This document shows positions 9,759 to 20,058 of a stretch of 64,000 nt of DNA, piece after piece. Origin of the DNA: Vibrio tapetis subsp. quintayensis. Lineage in GTDB: Bacteria; Pseudomonadota; Gammaproteobacteria; Enterobacterales; Vibrionaceae. The translations under genes were made by a program, and so were the position numbers. Location: positions 1 to 64,000 of the forward strand of contig NZ_JAUFQV010000039.1 in assembly GCF_030409945.1 (NCBI RefSeq), written 5' to 3'. The number at the start of each line of letters is the position of its first letter. Position 1 is the first letter of the stretch. The notes below the pieces were generated by a model, which was not told the origin of the DNA, ran no database searches, and saw only the letters and a list, made by a program, of their open reading frames with translations.

Positions 9759-9774
9759 CGTGAGGGTTATCACA
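9759..9774. promoter_or_regulatory. CRP-like site 2
   Basis: CGTGA-N6-TCACA matches the CRP half-sites at nine of ten consensus positions. It lies 172 bp upstream of the TraB-family gene and 368 bp from the porin gene. Confidence 0.6.
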
Positions 9775-9945
9775 TTTACACCAGCTATCATTAACATCGA
9801 CTTAGTTATCGACCCGAATGAAGGTGGGTACTTTTCGACCAAATTAGAGCCCAAATATGAATTATCATTATTTGTTATCGCTTTAAAGCGACTTTAATCG
9901 TAATCTTACAACGGCTGTTATGTTGACTTAGGGAACCATCAATTA

Positions 9946-10815
9946 ATGCTTAATTTAAAGAAACTTTCTATTATTGGCGCATTATTGCTAAGCCTAATGA
10001 CGCTAAGCACCCATGCCGAACCCATTTATTGGGTAGCTCAAAAACAACAAGTACAGCTATTACTATTTGGCTCAATTCATGTGGGCGATTCATCTATGTA
10101 CCCGCTGCCCTCGCCTGTCATGAATTTTCTAGAAAATAGTGATGGTTTTGTCAGTGAGATTGATTTAACCAATCAAAGCACGCCCGTTTTACCGCATTCA
10201 AAACTCAGCACTCAACAAGCACTTAATTCGTTACAAGCCAACAAACTCATCACTTTGCTTAAGCAACACAAACTCCCGACTGAAGCGATGCTGTCATCAC
10301 CACCTTGGCTCACCGCTATGAGCTTGCAGATGAAGCAAATCAATTCTCTTGGTTACCATGGCGAATTTGGCGTAGACAAAGTACTAACCGATCAAGCCGT
10401 AAAGCTCAATATTCCCATGTATCCGCTTGAGACCATTGATTTCCAATTGAATATGTTGAATTCATTGCCTGAAAATGGCGCACCATTGCTGACGGAATTA
10501 ATAGAGCAGTGGGATAAAGCCGATGATATTTTTGTATGTCAGATCGATAGCTGGAAGAATGGCGACAAAGACAGCTTACTCACCCTGCTAGATAGTGAAG
10601 AGTATGATGAAACAATGATCAACATGCTGCTTGGCGACCGAAATAGAGCATGGGCAAAACAGTTAGATTCAGGTTTACTACCTAAATCAGGGCAATTTTT
10701 CGTGGTGGTAGGGGCGTTGCATTTAATCGGCGAAGACAACCTAATAACGCTAATGAAGCAGCAAGGTTGGCAAGTAGAACAGCTATCACACTCCAAGACT
10801 ACGTCTTGCATCTAG
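9946..10815 (+). CDS. TraB/GumN family protein
   Basis: The 289-residue protein has an N-terminal signal peptide ending near THA (about residue 24), so it is exported. The family's two GxxH signatures are visible: GSIHVGD near 43-49 and GALHLIGEDN near 256-265. These residues are thought to form a metal-dependent active site shared with Tiki-type proteases, but bacterial members lack a proven substrate. It is transcribed alone, convergent with rluF. Confidence 0.85.
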   Translation: MLNLKKLSIIGALLLSLMTLSTHAEPIYWVAQKQQVQLLLFGSIHVGDSSMYPLPSPVMNFLENSDGFVSEIDLTNQSTPVLPHSKLSTQQALNSLQANKLITLLKQHKLPTEAMLSSPPWLTAMSLQMKQINSLGYHGEFGVDKVLTDQAVKLNIPMYPLETIDFQLNMLNSLPENGAPLLTELIEQWDKADDIFVCQIDSWKNGDKDSLLTLLDSEEYDETMINMLLGDRNRAWAKQLDSGLLPKSGQFFVVVGALHLIGEDNLITLMKQQGWQVEQLSHSKTTSCI

Positions 10816-10863
10816 CCTTTAAGCCATCCTCAAATAGAGTGACACTCTCAAACTCATGGCGAA

Positions 10864-10889
10864 AAAAAGGAAGGCTATGCAAGCCTTCC
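10864..10889 (-). terminator. rho-independent terminator of rluF
   Basis: An 8-bp stem (GGAAGGCT with AGCCTTCC) closes a 5-base loop. On the minus strand it is followed by seven T. It begins 43 bp past the rluF stop. Confidence 0.8.
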
Positions 10890-10932
10890 TCATTCAATAC
10901 TGCTTAATGTCACCTAGCTAGCCAGTTCTGGC

Positions 10933-11982
10933 TTAGCCCAATGTTTTACCTGTAGGCTTACGAACTTTAAACGGCCTGCTTTTATTTGAGTCTGGTTTGT
11001 TGTTCGTTGCTGGTTTTCCACCTGCCGTAGGCCTTCTGTTGCCTCGCGATTCAGACCTAGTGTTAGACTCATGCTTAAACGGGGCTGAATCACCTCGGTT
11101 AGAACGATTAGGGCGACGTTGGAAAGAGTCCTCGTTTCCTGAAAACGTTTTGTGCTTACGCGGCTCACGCTCTTGAGTTTGTTGGCGGCTATCATAGAGT
11201 TTAGCATCCGTCGCTTTCACTATCGCCTTACCCTCAGCATCGGTTTTCGATGCTTCTTCAGTACCACTCGACGTTTCGCACATACTATGAATTTCTGTCA
11301 TTTCATCATCAGTCAAGTAACGCCACTTACCATTAGGAATACCATCCAATGAAATATTCATAATACGCACGCGACGCAGCTTAAACACTTCAAAACCTAA
11401 CGCTTCACACATACGGCGAATCTGGCGGTTAAGACCTTGGGTCAATACGATACGAAATGAAAACTTGGTTTCTTTAGTCACAGTACAAGGCAGTGTTACC
11501 GTATCTAAGATTTCAACACCCGATGCCATTTTCTGCAAAAACTCTTCAGTAATCGGCTTATCTACACGAACAACGTATTCCTTTTCATGAGAGTTACCCG
11601 CGCGAAGAATTTTATTAACGATGTCTCCATCGTTAGTCAGAAAAATTAGGCCGTCTGACGGCTTATCTAAACGACCAATTGGGAAGATGCGTTTGCGGTG
11701 GCCAATGAAATCAACAATGTTGCCTTCAATGTGGCGCTCTGTTGTACAGGTGATGCCCGTTGGTTTGTTCAACGCGATGTAAATCGGCTTCTCTTTATTG
11801 CGCAGTGATTTACCATCAACAAGTACTTCATCGGCTTCGGTTGCTTTAACTCCCATTTCAGGGATCAAACCATTAATGGTCACTCGGCCTTGCTCGATCA
11901 ATTTGTCGGCTTCACGACGAGAGCAAAAGCCCGTGTCGCTAATAAATTTGTTCAGTCGAGTTGCTTTCATTTCTTGGGACAT
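10933..11982 (-). CDS. rluF: 23S rRNA pseudouridine synthase F
   Basis: The 349-residue protein has an N-terminal S4 RNA-binding domain (about 8-60), then a RsuA/RluB-type catalytic domain with the catalytic aspartate in GRLDKPSDG and the [14 protein letters not shown] motif. E. coli RluF modifies 23S rRNA near position 2604. The core ends near residue 235. It is followed by a tail of about 115 residues rich in Arg, Lys, Asn and Ser, which is probably disordered and RNA-binding. The family core is recognised with high confidence; the tail's role is inference. Confidence 0.93.
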   Translation of the reverse strand: MSQEMKATRLNKFISDTGFCSRREADKLIEQGRVTINGLIPEMGVKATEADEVLVDGKSLRNKEKPIYIALNKPTGITCTTERHIEGNIVDFIGHRKRIFPIGRLDKPSDGLIFLTNDGDIVNKILRAGNSHEKEYVVRVDKPITEEFLQKMASGVEILDTVTLPCTVTKETKFSFRIVLTQGLNRQIRRMCEALGFEVFKLRRVRIMNISLDGIPNGKWRYLTDDEMTEIHSMCETSSGTEEASKTDAEGKAIVKATDAKLYDSRQQTQEREPRKHKTFSGNEDSFQRRPNRSNRGDSAPFKHESNTRSESRGNRRPTAGGKPATNNKPDSNKSRPFKVRKPTGKTLG

Positions 11983-12051
11983 GTGACTCTCTTTATGTAA
12001 CGTTTCACAACGGAGTGTGGGGCAATAAAATCATTTGATCTTATTGTTAAA

Positions 12052-12636
12052 TTATTCGCTTAATCGTTTTTGATGACGCTCTCTGTTTTCCAATTTTTTC
12101 TCTGCACTTTTTCTTAGCATGACATAAACAGCACCTGTGCCGCCATGATAGCGCTGCGCACTATGAAAACACATCACTTCTTGGATTTGTTCTAACCACG
12201 CAGCCACATAACTTTTCATTAAGGCCGGAGGAGTCGAGCGCTCTCCTTTACCGTGCACAATTATCACGGTTCTAACATCAAGCCTCTGGCATTGACGCAG
12301 AAACTTTAGCACTTCATCTCGTGCTTCTTTCAAGCTTTTACGATGTAAATCCAAGCGGGCTTGTAACGGGTATTTACCCAGCCGCAATTTACGATAAACA
12401 CCGTCCTGCACCCCTGAGCGCTTAAATTCAAGGAAGCCATCTGGTTTTAGCATTGGGGCGCTATCGATAGAAAGGTATTCAGGATCGCTTTCACTAAGAT
12501 GAACAGCCGCTTCTTGCTTGGCTATATGAGCATCGGTTAAGTTATGCTGCTTTTGAAGTACGGCTTTATCTTGAGAGATTGGCCTTACGTCCGTCATCAT
12601 CTGCGCAAACAGGTCAAGTTCATCTTCTTGAGTCAT
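12052..12636 (-). CDS. smrA: Smr-domain DNA endonuclease
   Basis: The 194-residue protein has a C-terminal Smr domain (about 90-175) with the LDLHR motif, the VIIVHGKGERS motif and a GGTGAVYV motif. These are the hallmark of the MutS2-type Smr nuclease fold. The length and N-terminal region match stand-alone SmrA (YdaL-type). The cellular role is not settled: nicking of DNA, or cleavage of mRNA in colliding ribosomes as shown for relatives. It is a single gene on the minus strand. Confidence 0.88.
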   Translation of the reverse strand: MTQEDELDLFAQMMTDVRPISQDKAVLQKQHNLTDAHIAKQEAAVHLSESDPEYLSIDSAPMLKPDGFLEFKRSGVQDGVYRKLRLGKYPLQARLDLHRKSLKEARDEVLKFLRQCQRLDVRTVIIVHGKGERSTPPALMKSYVAAWLEQIQEVMCFHSAQRYHGGTGAVYVMLRKSAEKKLENRERHQKRLSE

Positions 12637-12798
12637 AACATCATCAAAAACGGTTTTCTAGATACAGGTAATTATATACTCAAACGAGAAGAAATTGGAT
12701 AAGGCAAAGGGATTTATAGAAGAGTTTTTGTAACAGGCAAAGAAATCCGGAAGAAGTAGTTCACTTCCCCCGGTGCAATTGATTCATTGCCAATCGAT

Positions 12799-12939
12799 CT
12801 AGTGAGGAGATTTGTCACTCATTACTTTATAGATGAAGAAGCTACCGAAAAATAGCATTAAACCTACAGTAATGAAGATGACGATCATTGAAGTCAAACC
12901 AACGGCATTACCAAATAGGAGATCAAGCCAAAAATCCAT
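12799..12939 (-). CDS. DUF3149 small membrane protein
   Basis: A 46-codon frame starts with ATG at 12939, preceded by a GAGG ribosome binding site. The product begins MDFWLDLLFGNAVGL and has one membrane helix (about 15-38) followed by a short charged tail. This matches the DUF3149 family of tiny single-span proteins common in gammaproteobacteria. The function is unknown. Confidence 0.85.
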   Translation of the reverse strand: MDFWLDLLFGNAVGLTSMIVIFITVGLMLFFGSFFIYKVMSDKSPH

Positions 12940-13192
12940 AAATCCTCTCTATGTGTATTGAAAGACAACCTCACATTAATACTTGCGTAACAAAACGGTA
13001 ATGATCCAGATCAATTCAAATAGTTAAGCCAATTATGACCTATCACAGTTGCGGTTGCGGTCACATTTCATTCGAGTAGTACAAGAGTTAATCAAACAAA
13101 CTAATATTCTGAAAAATTACAATAAAAACACTTGCGTCTAAACTCAGAACCCGTAATATACGCTTCGTTGTCAGGGCAAACCGACAACAACT

Positions 13193-13269
<77 letters not shown>

Positions 13270-13282
13270 TATTTAGAAAAAA

Positions 13283-13307
13283 GCCTCATCATTGATGAGG
13301 CTTTTTT
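13283..13307 (+). terminator. rho-independent terminator after tRNA-Pro
   Basis: An 8-bp stem (GCCTCATC with GATGAGGC, 3-base loop) is followed by six T. It starts 13 bases after the tRNA. Confidence 0.88.
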
Positions 13308-13386
13308 CGTTTTAATAATGTCATTAGAGATCTTCCAACCGAGTGCTCGACTCCAAGACGACGAATTAAAGTAGATCTGCGGGTAA

Positions 13387-13424
13387 ATAAAAAGCAACAG
13401 CTACACAAACGCATAACTGTTGCT
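13387..13424 (-). terminator. possible terminator downstream of mlaA
   Basis: Arms AGCAACAG and CTGTTGCT are separated by 16 bases, with a T-rich run after the stem on the minus strand. It lies about 100 bp past the mlaA stop. Confidence 0.5.
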
Positions 13425-13527
13425 CTTATAATTTCTCGTCTCTAGCGTCTCAAAAAAGCCCGAGACCGTTCTGTATTGTAGTGAGCGCAGCGAATCCTCA
13501 CTTTTTCCTTCAGCTTAGAACTCGCTT

Positions 13528-14280
13528 TTAAAATTCTTCATCCAGATAATCATCCAAATAGTCTTCTTCCTCTTCGTCTATCTCCACTTCCAGTCCTGCC
13601 GTGTAATCACGGCGCTGTAAGTAAACTTCACGACTGAGTGCATATGGATCAGGCGAAGCTTCTAGCGTCCCTTCCTGTGGGATTAAAACGTACCGTTTCT
13701 CCATGCCTTCCAACGCCCACTTTCCGGCACTTGCCCAAAAGTTTAGTAAAGACAAAGGCACATATTTTCCATCTATAAAGCTGGTGGTTTTACGCGCAGT
13801 GATCGGCCCATAGCCAGGCACCATAAAATACGGACCGTGGCCAACACCGTGATAACCCAACATATCACCAAATTGACGTTCATCGTGTTTACTGATGCCC
13901 GCTGCCGAAGCAACATCGATAAAGCCGAGTAAGCCAAGCGTTGAGTTAATCCAAAAACGATTAAAATGATCCGCGGCCCTTTCACCCTTTCCCATCAATA
14001 GGTTATTCACAATACTGGCAGGTTCATCTAAGTTGGCCAAGAAGTTACCAATACCACCACGTACAGGAACCGGCACAGTTTCAACATAGGCGATAGACAC
14101 CGGACGGACTAAGTAAGGGTCAATATAGTCGTAGTTTATGTCGAACATCACCCGGTTGACCCCTTCAAAAGGGTCATTAGGGTGCTGCTCGTTTTCTGGT
14201 TCTTTAGGCGCACTGCTGCAACCCAACAATACACTGGTCAGTATTATAACTGAGACGATTTTCAACTGCTTAAACGTCAT
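13528..14280 (-). CDS. mlaA: phospholipid-binding outer-membrane lipoprotein MlaA (VacJ)
   Basis: The 250-residue lipoprotein has a lipobox LLGC with the acylated cysteine at residue 21. The VacJ core follows: NDPFEGVNRVMFDINYD near the N-terminus, the YVETVPVPVRGGIGNFLANL segment, and GHGPYFMVPGYGP. MlaA removes mislocalised phospholipid from the outer leaflet of the outer membrane and hands it to the Mla shuttle. The rest of the pathway is not in this window. The C-terminus is very acidic (a run of Glu and Asp). Confidence 0.95.
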   Translation of the reverse strand: MTFKQLKIVSVIILTSVLLGCSSAPKEPENEQHPNDPFEGVNRVMFDINYDYIDPYLVRPVSIAYVETVPVPVRGGIGNFLANLDEPASIVNNLLMGKGERAADHFNRFWINSTLGLLGFIDVASAAGISKHDERQFGDMLGYHGVGHGPYFMVPGYGPITARKTTSFIDGKYVPLSLLNFWASAGKWALEGMEKRYVLIPQEGTLEASPDPYALSREVYLQRRDYTAGLEVEIDEEEEDYLDDYLDEEF

Positions 14281-14298
14281 GCATCCTTTCCTAACAAC

Positions 14299-14325
14299 AA
14301 AAAAACCAGCCGAAGCCGGTTTTTT
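14299..14325 (-). terminator. terminator of the ccm operon
   Basis: On the minus strand a stem with a TTCG loop (CCGGC / GCTGG, one mismatch) is flanked by A- and T-runs. It lies 60 bp past the ccmI stop and just upstream of the mlaA start. Confidence 0.75.
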
Positions 14326-14385
14326 AATCCAATTACCTCACATTCACTGATTGATTGATTGTGAGGTAATAACAAGCTTTAGCTA

Positions 14386-15603
14386 TTAATAACGCTTATC
14401 AATCGTTAACGCAACCTGTTCACCCAGTTTGATAACAGAGCTTTCACCGTACCAATCACCCTCTCGGGTCGAAACGTTGCCGTCACTGTCTATTCGAGCA
14501 CGGATCATGAAGTCAGGTAAATCAGATAAGTTCTGCCCTTCTATCATGCTATTTCGGTCGTCGATGACAACAGTACGAGGAAAGCTACCCAGTGGGTATC
14601 TAGCCGCTGCAACTGGCATTGGGCTTCCATCAGCACGATGAGCCGAAACAATTAATGCGGCGTTACTGTTGGCTTGCACTTCTGGCGATAAGCTAATGGT
14701 AATCGCTACAGACTTACCAGACGCTTGCTGGGCATCACCCATTTTCAATCGTGCATTTTCAATACTGCGTTGAAGCATAGTGTAACGACTGTCTTCAGGA
14801 CCAATCATTTTTTGCATCATGCTCCAATACTGCACTGCGGCTGGGTAATCTTGTTGCTCAAACGCATCAAAAGCTAATAGAGAGAATACGCGTAAGTCTA
14901 CGTAATCTTCCTTAATAAGCCCGGACAAAATAGCACGAGCGTTATTCAAGTCTGACTCATCCGAAGAGAGCATCAATGCCTGTGCGTAGCCTAATTGAAT
15001 ATCGGTATCTTGAGGCTCAAGACGGTACGCTTTTTTCATTGAACCAATAGCAGTCGTGATATCACGATTTGCTAAAGCGATTCTTCCTAGTAGCAACCAG
15101 CCTGTGGAATCTTCAGGTTGATGATGCAACCTAGTTCGAAGAGCAAGAGTGAGATCATCCATCTCATCGTCAGCCAATGGTTCATTACCTGGCGACATCA
15201 GCTTTTTCGTTAACTCGGGTAAGTTATTAGACACTTGCTGCCAGCTTACAACGTCATCAGAGGCACCATACTTGAAGTAGGTTCCATACGATAATATCGC
15301 CATAAACACGATAGATGCACCAACAACTAATGGCATCGACACTTGTGTCTCTGCACTTTTTTGTTGATTTGGGATGTCATCAAGCAGGGTTTGTTTTAAA
15401 TCCGACACTAATTCTTGCTGGTTATCTACCAAGCCTTCATCGGTCTCTTCTTCAAGTTCAGCTAAGCGATCTTTATAAAACGCTTTATTAAGCTCGTCGC
15501 GGCGAGCTTCGTCGTCGACTTCCTTTTTTACTAACAACGGCCACAGAATGAAAACACTCGAAAGTACCACCAAAGCCAGCGTAGCTATCCAAAACATCAT
15601 CAT
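14386..15603 (-). CDS. ccmI: cytochrome c maturation protein CcmI
   Basis: The 405-residue inner-membrane protein has an N-terminal helix (about 3-22), a cytoplasmic acidic coiled stretch, and a second helix near 93-111. A periplasmic TPR region (about 150-270) and a beta-rich C-terminal domain follow. CcmI binds apocytochrome c and delivers it to the CcmF/CcmH haem ligation complex. Its start overlaps the end of ccmH by 4 bp. It is the last gene of the leftward ccm operon and is followed by a terminator. Confidence 0.92.
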   Translation of the reverse strand: MMMFWIATLALVVLSSVFILWPLLVKKEVDDEARRDELNKAFYKDRLAELEEETDEGLVDNQQELVSDLKQTLLDDIPNQQKSAETQVSMPLVVGASIVFMAILSYGTYFKYGASDDVVSWQQVSNNLPELTKKLMSPGNEPLADDEMDDLTLALRTRLHHQPEDSTGWLLLGRIALANRDITTAIGSMKKAYRLEPQDTDIQLGYAQALMLSSDESDLNNARAILSGLIKEDYVDLRVFSLLAFDAFEQQDYPAAVQYWSMMQKMIGPEDSRYTMLQRSIENARLKMGDAQQASGKSVAITISLSPEVQANSNAALIVSAHRADGSPMPVAAARYPLGSFPRTVVIDDRNSMIEGQNLSDLPDFMIRARIDSDGNVSTREGDWYGESSVIKLGEQVALTIDKRY

Positions 15604-16085
15604 TGTTTTTTGTCTCCTTGGTCACTTTCTTCCAGTAACGCTTTTAGCTTCGCTTCTTTATCTGCATCCCAATCTTCCGCAGATTTTTCGGCAGATTTGC
15701 GCTTACGGCTTCTTAAGATAATAAAACCAAAACCGAACACAATCACAGAAAGTGGCCCCAACCAGAGTACCGAGGTAACCGGTGTAACAGGCGGGTTATA
15801 AGTGACGAAATTACCGTAACGAGCAATCATATAATCAATGATTTCTTGCTCGGACTTTCCATCTTTAAGCATTTCATACACTTTCTGGCGTAAATCTTGA
15901 GCCAGAATCGCATTTGAATCACCAATGGAATTGTTCTGACATTTAGGGCAACGCAGTGTCGCGCTCAACTCTTTGAACTTTTGTTCTTGCTCTACACTAT
16001 CAAACTCATGTAAATCAATCGATGCCATCGCAGGCATTGAAAATGCACAAAGGATCAATAGAAAGGTGCGAATCGATCGAATCAT
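15600..16085 (-). CDS. ccmH: cytochrome c maturation protein CcmH
   Basis: The 161-residue protein has an N-terminal signal segment, the LRCPKCQ motif near 43-49 (the redox-active CxxC that reduces the apocytochrome), and a membrane helix near 106-124 followed by a charged tail. It works with CcmG and CcmF in haem ligation. It overlaps ccmG and ccmI by 4 bp. The short form matches species in which CcmI is a separate protein. Confidence 0.93.
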   Translation of the reverse strand: MIRSIRTFLLILCAFSMPAMASIDLHEFDSVEQEQKFKELSATLRCPKCQNNSIGDSNAILAQDLRQKVYEMLKDGKSEQEIIDYMIARYGNFVTYNPPVTPVTSVLWLGPLSVIVFGFGFIILRSRKRKSAEKSAEDWDADKEAKLKALLEESDQGDKKQ

Positions 16086-16633
16086 TTCGCTTCCTCCAAG
16101 AATTGCTGATACATCGGCTGCAGTGTTTCATGCCAGTTTTTGGTATTCACATCACCAACATGGCGATAGCGAATCACACCATTGGCGTCAACCAAGTAAG
16201 TTTCTGGCGCTCCGTATACACCCAGATCGAGCCCTAACATACCGTCACCATCAAACAAGCTAATCAGGTATGGGTTACCCAACTCGGTAAGCCACTGCAC
16301 CGCTTTATTTCGGTCATCTTTATAGTTCAAACCAATGATCTTAACGCCCTCTTTTGAAAGTTCATTAAGGTATTGGTGCTCTGCATAACATGTTGGGCAC
16401 CATGTTGCCCATACATTGATTAACAGAGGCTCACCTACAAAAATGGTTTGATCGTACAGTTTTCCGAGTTCAGCCAAGTCCTCTAAACGAAACTCTGGCA
16501 CCGTTTTACCCACTAATACAGATTCCAACTTAGTTGGATCGTCACCATCTGCGTTGCGTGTGAGTTGCGTACCAAATACCACGACCAATATTAGGAAAAA
16601 CGCCAAAGGAGCAAACATTACATTTCGATTCAT
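16082..16633 (-). CDS. ccmG: thiol:disulfide interchange protein CcmG (DsbE)
   Basis: The 183-residue membrane-anchored thioredoxin-fold protein has one N-terminal helix and the active site WCPTC near 77-81. It keeps apocytochrome c and CcmH cysteines reduced in the periplasm. It overlaps ccmH by 4 bp and is one base from ccmF. Confidence 0.94.
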   Translation of the reverse strand: MNRNVMFAPLAFFLILVVVFGTQLTRNADGDDPTKLESVLVGKTVPEFRLEDLAELGKLYDQTIFVGEPLLINVWATWCPTCYAEHQYLNELSKEGVKIIGLNYKDDRNKAVQWLTELGNPYLISLFDGDGMLGLDLGVYGAPETYLVDANGVIRYRHVGDVNTKNWHETLQPMYQQFLEEAK

Positions 16634-16634
16634 C

Positions 16635-18599
16635 TTAGTGCTCCTTTACCACAGTATTATTGTTCTTTCTAAAACGGTAACGCTTATCACTGATTGCAAT
16701 CGCACCACCTAAAGACATAAAAATACTGCCTAGCCAGATCCAGCGTACAAATGGTTTGTAATAAATGCGTACAGCCCACGCGTCACCTTCATCCAAACGT
16801 TCGCCCAGTGCAATATACAAATCACGAGTCACGCCACGGTCAATAGCCGCTTCTGTCATCATAGATTTTGCAGTGCTGTAGAAACGTTTTTCAGCGTGCA
16901 AAGTATTAACGTATTTACCATCCAGAGTAATTTCAAAGTCAGCAGTATAGCCGTCATAGTTAGGGCCATCTGTGTCACGTAGACCTTTGAAGTAAAAATC
17001 GTACCCTTGAATTTCGAACGTTTCACCCGGAGCTAAACGTACATCACGCTCAATAGAGTAGTTTTGTACCATGGCAATACCGATAACCGTAACCGCCATG
17101 CCGAAGTGAGCAAACATCATAGCCCAGTGACTGCGTTGCAGCTTCTTTACACCGACGAGGAATGTGTGACGATGCGTCGCTCGTTGGTGCAGTTCGAAGG
17201 CGTGCATGAATACAATCCATAGCGCCATCACCCAGCCTAAATATGCAAGGCCTGTAAAGCGGTCTGCTAATGTGAAGACGGCGAGTGCAGCAAATGAAAA
17301 CGCGGCAATACCAGACACCATCATTGGCTTAGCTAGACTAGATAGATCATCTTTTTTCCAGCGAATAAGCGGGCCTACGCCCAACAAGAATGCAAATGGA
17401 ACCATCAACCATGTAAACAGCATATTAAAGAATGGCGCACCGATAGAAACCGAGCCCAAACCTAACTGCTTATGAACAAGAGGTAACAAAGTACCAACTA
17501 GCACTACGACTAACGCAGCAACCAAAATAATGTTGTTACCTAATAACGCATTCTCACGAGAAAACAGATCATAATTACCACGAACACGAACTGATGAACC
17601 TTTTAGTGCGAACAGCAGTAGCGAACCGCCAATAACAAAGACTAAGAACGCTAGAATGAACATGCCACGCGCAGGGTCAGAAGCAAACGCATGCACAGAA
17701 ACCAAAATGCCTGAACGAACGAGGAACGTACCAAGCAAACTCAACGAGAACGCAGAGATAGCCAGCAATACTGTCCACGCTTTAAATGTACCGCGTTTTT
17801 CAGTTACAGCTAATGAGTGCATCAGCGCGGTACCCGCTAGCCAAGGCATGAATGATGCGTTTTCTACTGGATCCCAGAACCACCAGCCACCCCAGCCAAG
17901 TTCGTAGTACGCCCACCAAGAACCTAGTGCGATACCTAGTGTTAGGAATAACCATGCAGCGGTTGTCCAAGGACGAGACCAACGAGCCCAAGCGGTATCC
18001 AAACGGCCTGTCATCAATGATGCAATAGCGAAAGAGAACGCAACAGAGAAACCAACATAACCCATGTAAAGCATAGGAGGGTGAATGATCAACCCTGGGT
18101 CTTGCAGTAGTGGGTTAAGGTCTCGACCGTCAATCGGGAAAAATGGCAGAGTACGTAAGAACGGATTTGATGTCATAATAATGAACAACAAGAACCCAAC
18201 CGTAATCAAGCCCATCACAGCCAAAACTCGTGCAACGGATTCTTGTGGCATTCCACGGCTAAAGGTAGCAACAGCGACCGTCCAACCAGCTTGTATTAGC
18301 ACCCAAAGCAATAAAGAGCCTTCATGAGCGCCCCATACGGCGGTGAGTCGATAATACCAAGGTAATAAGGTATTAGAGTTCGTGGCAACGTACGTGATGG
18401 TAAAGTCGTTAGTGTAAAATGCCCAAAGCAAAATACAGAACGACAGACCGAGCAGTAAGAACATTCCCCAAGAAAGCGGGCGAGCAAAATTCATCAAGGT
18501 CGTGTTATTTTGGCTTGCTCCATATAAGGGCAATACACTCAATAGCACGGCAAACCCTAATGAAATTATCAGGGCAAAGTGGCCTATTTCAGCGATCAT
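16635..18599 (-). CDS. ccmF: haem lyase subunit CcmF
   Basis: The 654-residue polytopic protein has about 15 membrane segments. It carries the WWD signature ([19 protein letters not shown] near 236-254) that contacts haem, and conserved His residues in the flanking helices. CcmF attaches haem to the CxxCH site of apocytochrome c together with CcmH/CcmI. It overlaps ccmE by 4 bp. Length is normal. Confidence 0.96.
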   Translation of the reverse strand: MIAEIGHFALIISLGFAVLLSVLPLYGASQNNTTLMNFARPLSWGMFLLLGLSFCILLWAFYTNDFTITYVATNSNTLLPWYYRLTAVWGAHEGSLLLWVLIQAGWTVAVATFSRGMPQESVARVLAVMGLITVGFLLFIIMTSNPFLRTLPFFPIDGRDLNPLLQDPGLIIHPPMLYMGYVGFSVAFSFAIASLMTGRLDTAWARWSRPWTTAAWLFLTLGIALGSWWAYYELGWGGWWFWDPVENASFMPWLAGTALMHSLAVTEKRGTFKAWTVLLAISAFSLSLLGTFLVRSGILVSVHAFASDPARGMFILAFLVFVIGGSLLLFALKGSSVRVRGNYDLFSRENALLGNNIILVAALVVVLVGTLLPLVHKQLGLGSVSIGAPFFNMLFTWLMVPFAFLLGVGPLIRWKKDDLSSLAKPMMVSGIAAFSFAALAVFTLADRFTGLAYLGWVMALWIVFMHAFELHQRATHRHTFLVGVKKLQRSHWAMMFAHFGMAVTVIGIAMVQNYSIERDVRLAPGETFEIQGYDFYFKGLRDTDGPNYDGYTADFEITLDGKYVNTLHAEKRFYSTAKSMMTEAAIDRGVTRDLYIALGERLDEGDAWAVRIYYKPFVRWIWLGSIFMSLGGAIAISDKRYRFRKNNNTVVKEH

Positions 18600-19081
18600 T
18601 TAGAGCTTCCTTGTTTTTGCTCATCGGAATATTGTAGCGGTTCGTGAGTTTTCTTCATCGCTTCCGCAATTTCCGGTGGCATGTATTCTTCATCATGCTT
18701 CGCTAACACTTCAAAAGCCTCAATGGTTGTTGCATCGATGAGTACACCCTGAGCAACGATACCTTGTCCTTCACGGAATAGATCCGGCAGAATGCCGTCA
18801 TACACAACCGTTACTTTAGGGCCAACATCGGCAAGGTCAAAAGACACTCTGAGTGACTCCTGATTGCGCGAAACCGAGCCTTCAACAACCATGCCGCCAA
18901 TGCGTAATCGCTGACCAACATAAGGCTTTGAACCGTCGGGCTTACCCATAACCAATTCAGTTGGAGTATAGAATAAATCCATGTTTTGATTTAATGCATA
19001 CAGCATCAGGCCAACAGTAGTCGCGATACCGACAACTAAAGCGAGAACGAGACCGAGCCTCTTCTTACGTCTTGGGTTCAT
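18596..19081 (-). CDS. ccmE: periplasmic haem chaperone CcmE
   Basis: The 161-residue protein has a basic N-terminus, one membrane anchor (about 9-29), an OB-fold domain and the haem-attachment motif [11 protein letters not shown]. The histidine, near 129, binds haem covalently. It accepts haem from CcmC/CcmD and carries it to CcmF. It overlaps ccmD and ccmF by 4 bp. Confidence 0.95.
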   Translation of the reverse strand: MNPRRKKRLGLVLALVVGIATTVGLMLYALNQNMDLFYTPTELVMGKPDGSKPYVGQRLRIGGMVVEGSVSRNQESLRVSFDLADVGPKVTVVYDGILPDLFREGQGIVAQGVLIDATTIEAFEVLAKHDEEYMPPEIAEAMKKTHEPLQYSDEQKQGSSK

Positions 19082-19284
19082 AGTGTGTTCTCCATATCTT
19101 TCGCCGCGTCGATTCGCGCTTGTCTGTCTATTTTGGCCTGAACGCCTTTAAAAAGTTCACGATTCCGTTTAATACTCAATACTAACAGAAGCAGCATGGA
19201 ACCAAATGTAATTCCAAATGCGCCCCATACATATCCTGCGTAACCGCCCATTGCGAGTAAATCTGAAAAAGAGTCAAAATGCAT
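19078..19284 (-). CDS. ccmD: haem exporter protein CcmD
   Basis: The 68-residue protein has one membrane helix (about 15-40) and a charged cytoplasmic tail, as in CcmD. It stabilises the CcmC-CcmE complex and release of holo-CcmE. It sits between ccmC and ccmE, with a 4-bp overlap into ccmE. Confidence 0.92.
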   Translation of the reverse strand: MHFDSFSDLLAMGGYAGYVWGAFGITFGSMLLLLVLSIKRNRELFKGVQAKIDRQARIDAAKDMENTL

Positions 19285-19290
19285 ATTTAG

Positions 19291-20058
19291 TTACCTCTTA
19301 TTCGTGTGAGATGAAGTAGCCGCACGTGATGCCGCAATAGCTTGCACCCATGGTCTGTGGCTTTCTTTAGCGATTATTTCGTTTCTAAATCTCACCAACG
19401 TTAAGCTGGCAAAGAAGAAAGCAAAACCAAAGATGTTCAGCAGTAGTGGCCATAGCATGTCACCGGAGATCGACGGCTTTTCGAACTTAGTAATGGTTGC
19501 GCCTTGGTGCAGCGTATTCCACCATTCAACCGAGAAGTGAATAATAGGTAAGTTAATCACACCCACCATAGCTAGAATACCGGCGGCTTTCGCTGCGGTT
19601 TTCTGGTCGTCGAACGCGTGATAAAGCGCGATAACACCCAGATATAAGAAAAGTAGAATGAGTTCTGATGTTAAGCGAGCGTCCCATACCCACCATGTAC
19701 CCCACATTGGTTTTCCCCATATCGCACCAGTAACTAAAGCGATAAAGGTAAACACCGCGCCAATAGGAGCCATGGCAGCGGCAGCCATATCGGAAAGGCG
19801 TACTTGCCAAACGATACCAATAAAGGCAGCGATGGCCATAGACATATAAGCGCCCATGGACCAAATAGCAGAAGGCACGTGAATATAGATGATCCTGAAA
19901 CTGTCTCCTTGCTGATAATCAGAAGGAGCAAACGCCAAGCCCCAAATTGAACCCGTGAGTAAGCAACCTAGGGCTAAAATTGAAAACCAAGGTAATAAGG
20001 TGCCACTAAGCTGATACGCTTTTTCAGGCTTTGCGTACGGATGAAGCCATTTCCACAT
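19291..20058 (-). CDS. ccmC: haem-handling protein CcmC
   Basis: The 255-residue protein has six membrane helices and the WWD motif WGTWWVWDARLTSE near 120. It presents haem to CcmE. ATG 20058 (MWKWLHPYAKPEK) is chosen because it begins the conserved N-terminus. The in-frame extension to 20139 adds a polar stretch not seen in the family. Confidence 0.94.
   Translation of the reverse strand: MWKWLHPYAKPEKAYQLSGTLLPWFSILALGCLLTGSIWGLAFAPSDYQQGDSFRIIYIHVPSAIWSMGAYMSMAIAAFIGIVWQVRLSDMAAAAMAPIGAVFTFIALVTGAIWGKPMWGTWWVWDARLTSELILLFLYLGVIALYHAFDDQKTAAKAAGILAMVGVINLPIIHFSVEWWNTLHQGATITKFEKPSISGDMLWPLLLNIFGFAFFFASLTLVRFRNEIIAKESHRPWVQAIAASRAATSSHTNKR

Larger units (their letters stand above)
9392..9945. 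other. divergent regulatory region between porin and TraB-family genes
   Basis: This A/T-rich 554-bp stretch holds no credible gene. It contains two CRP-like sites (9653-9666 and 9759-9774) and several A-tracts between about 9560 and 9640. The porin leader appears long. No clear core promoter could be fixed for either gene. Confidence 0.55.
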
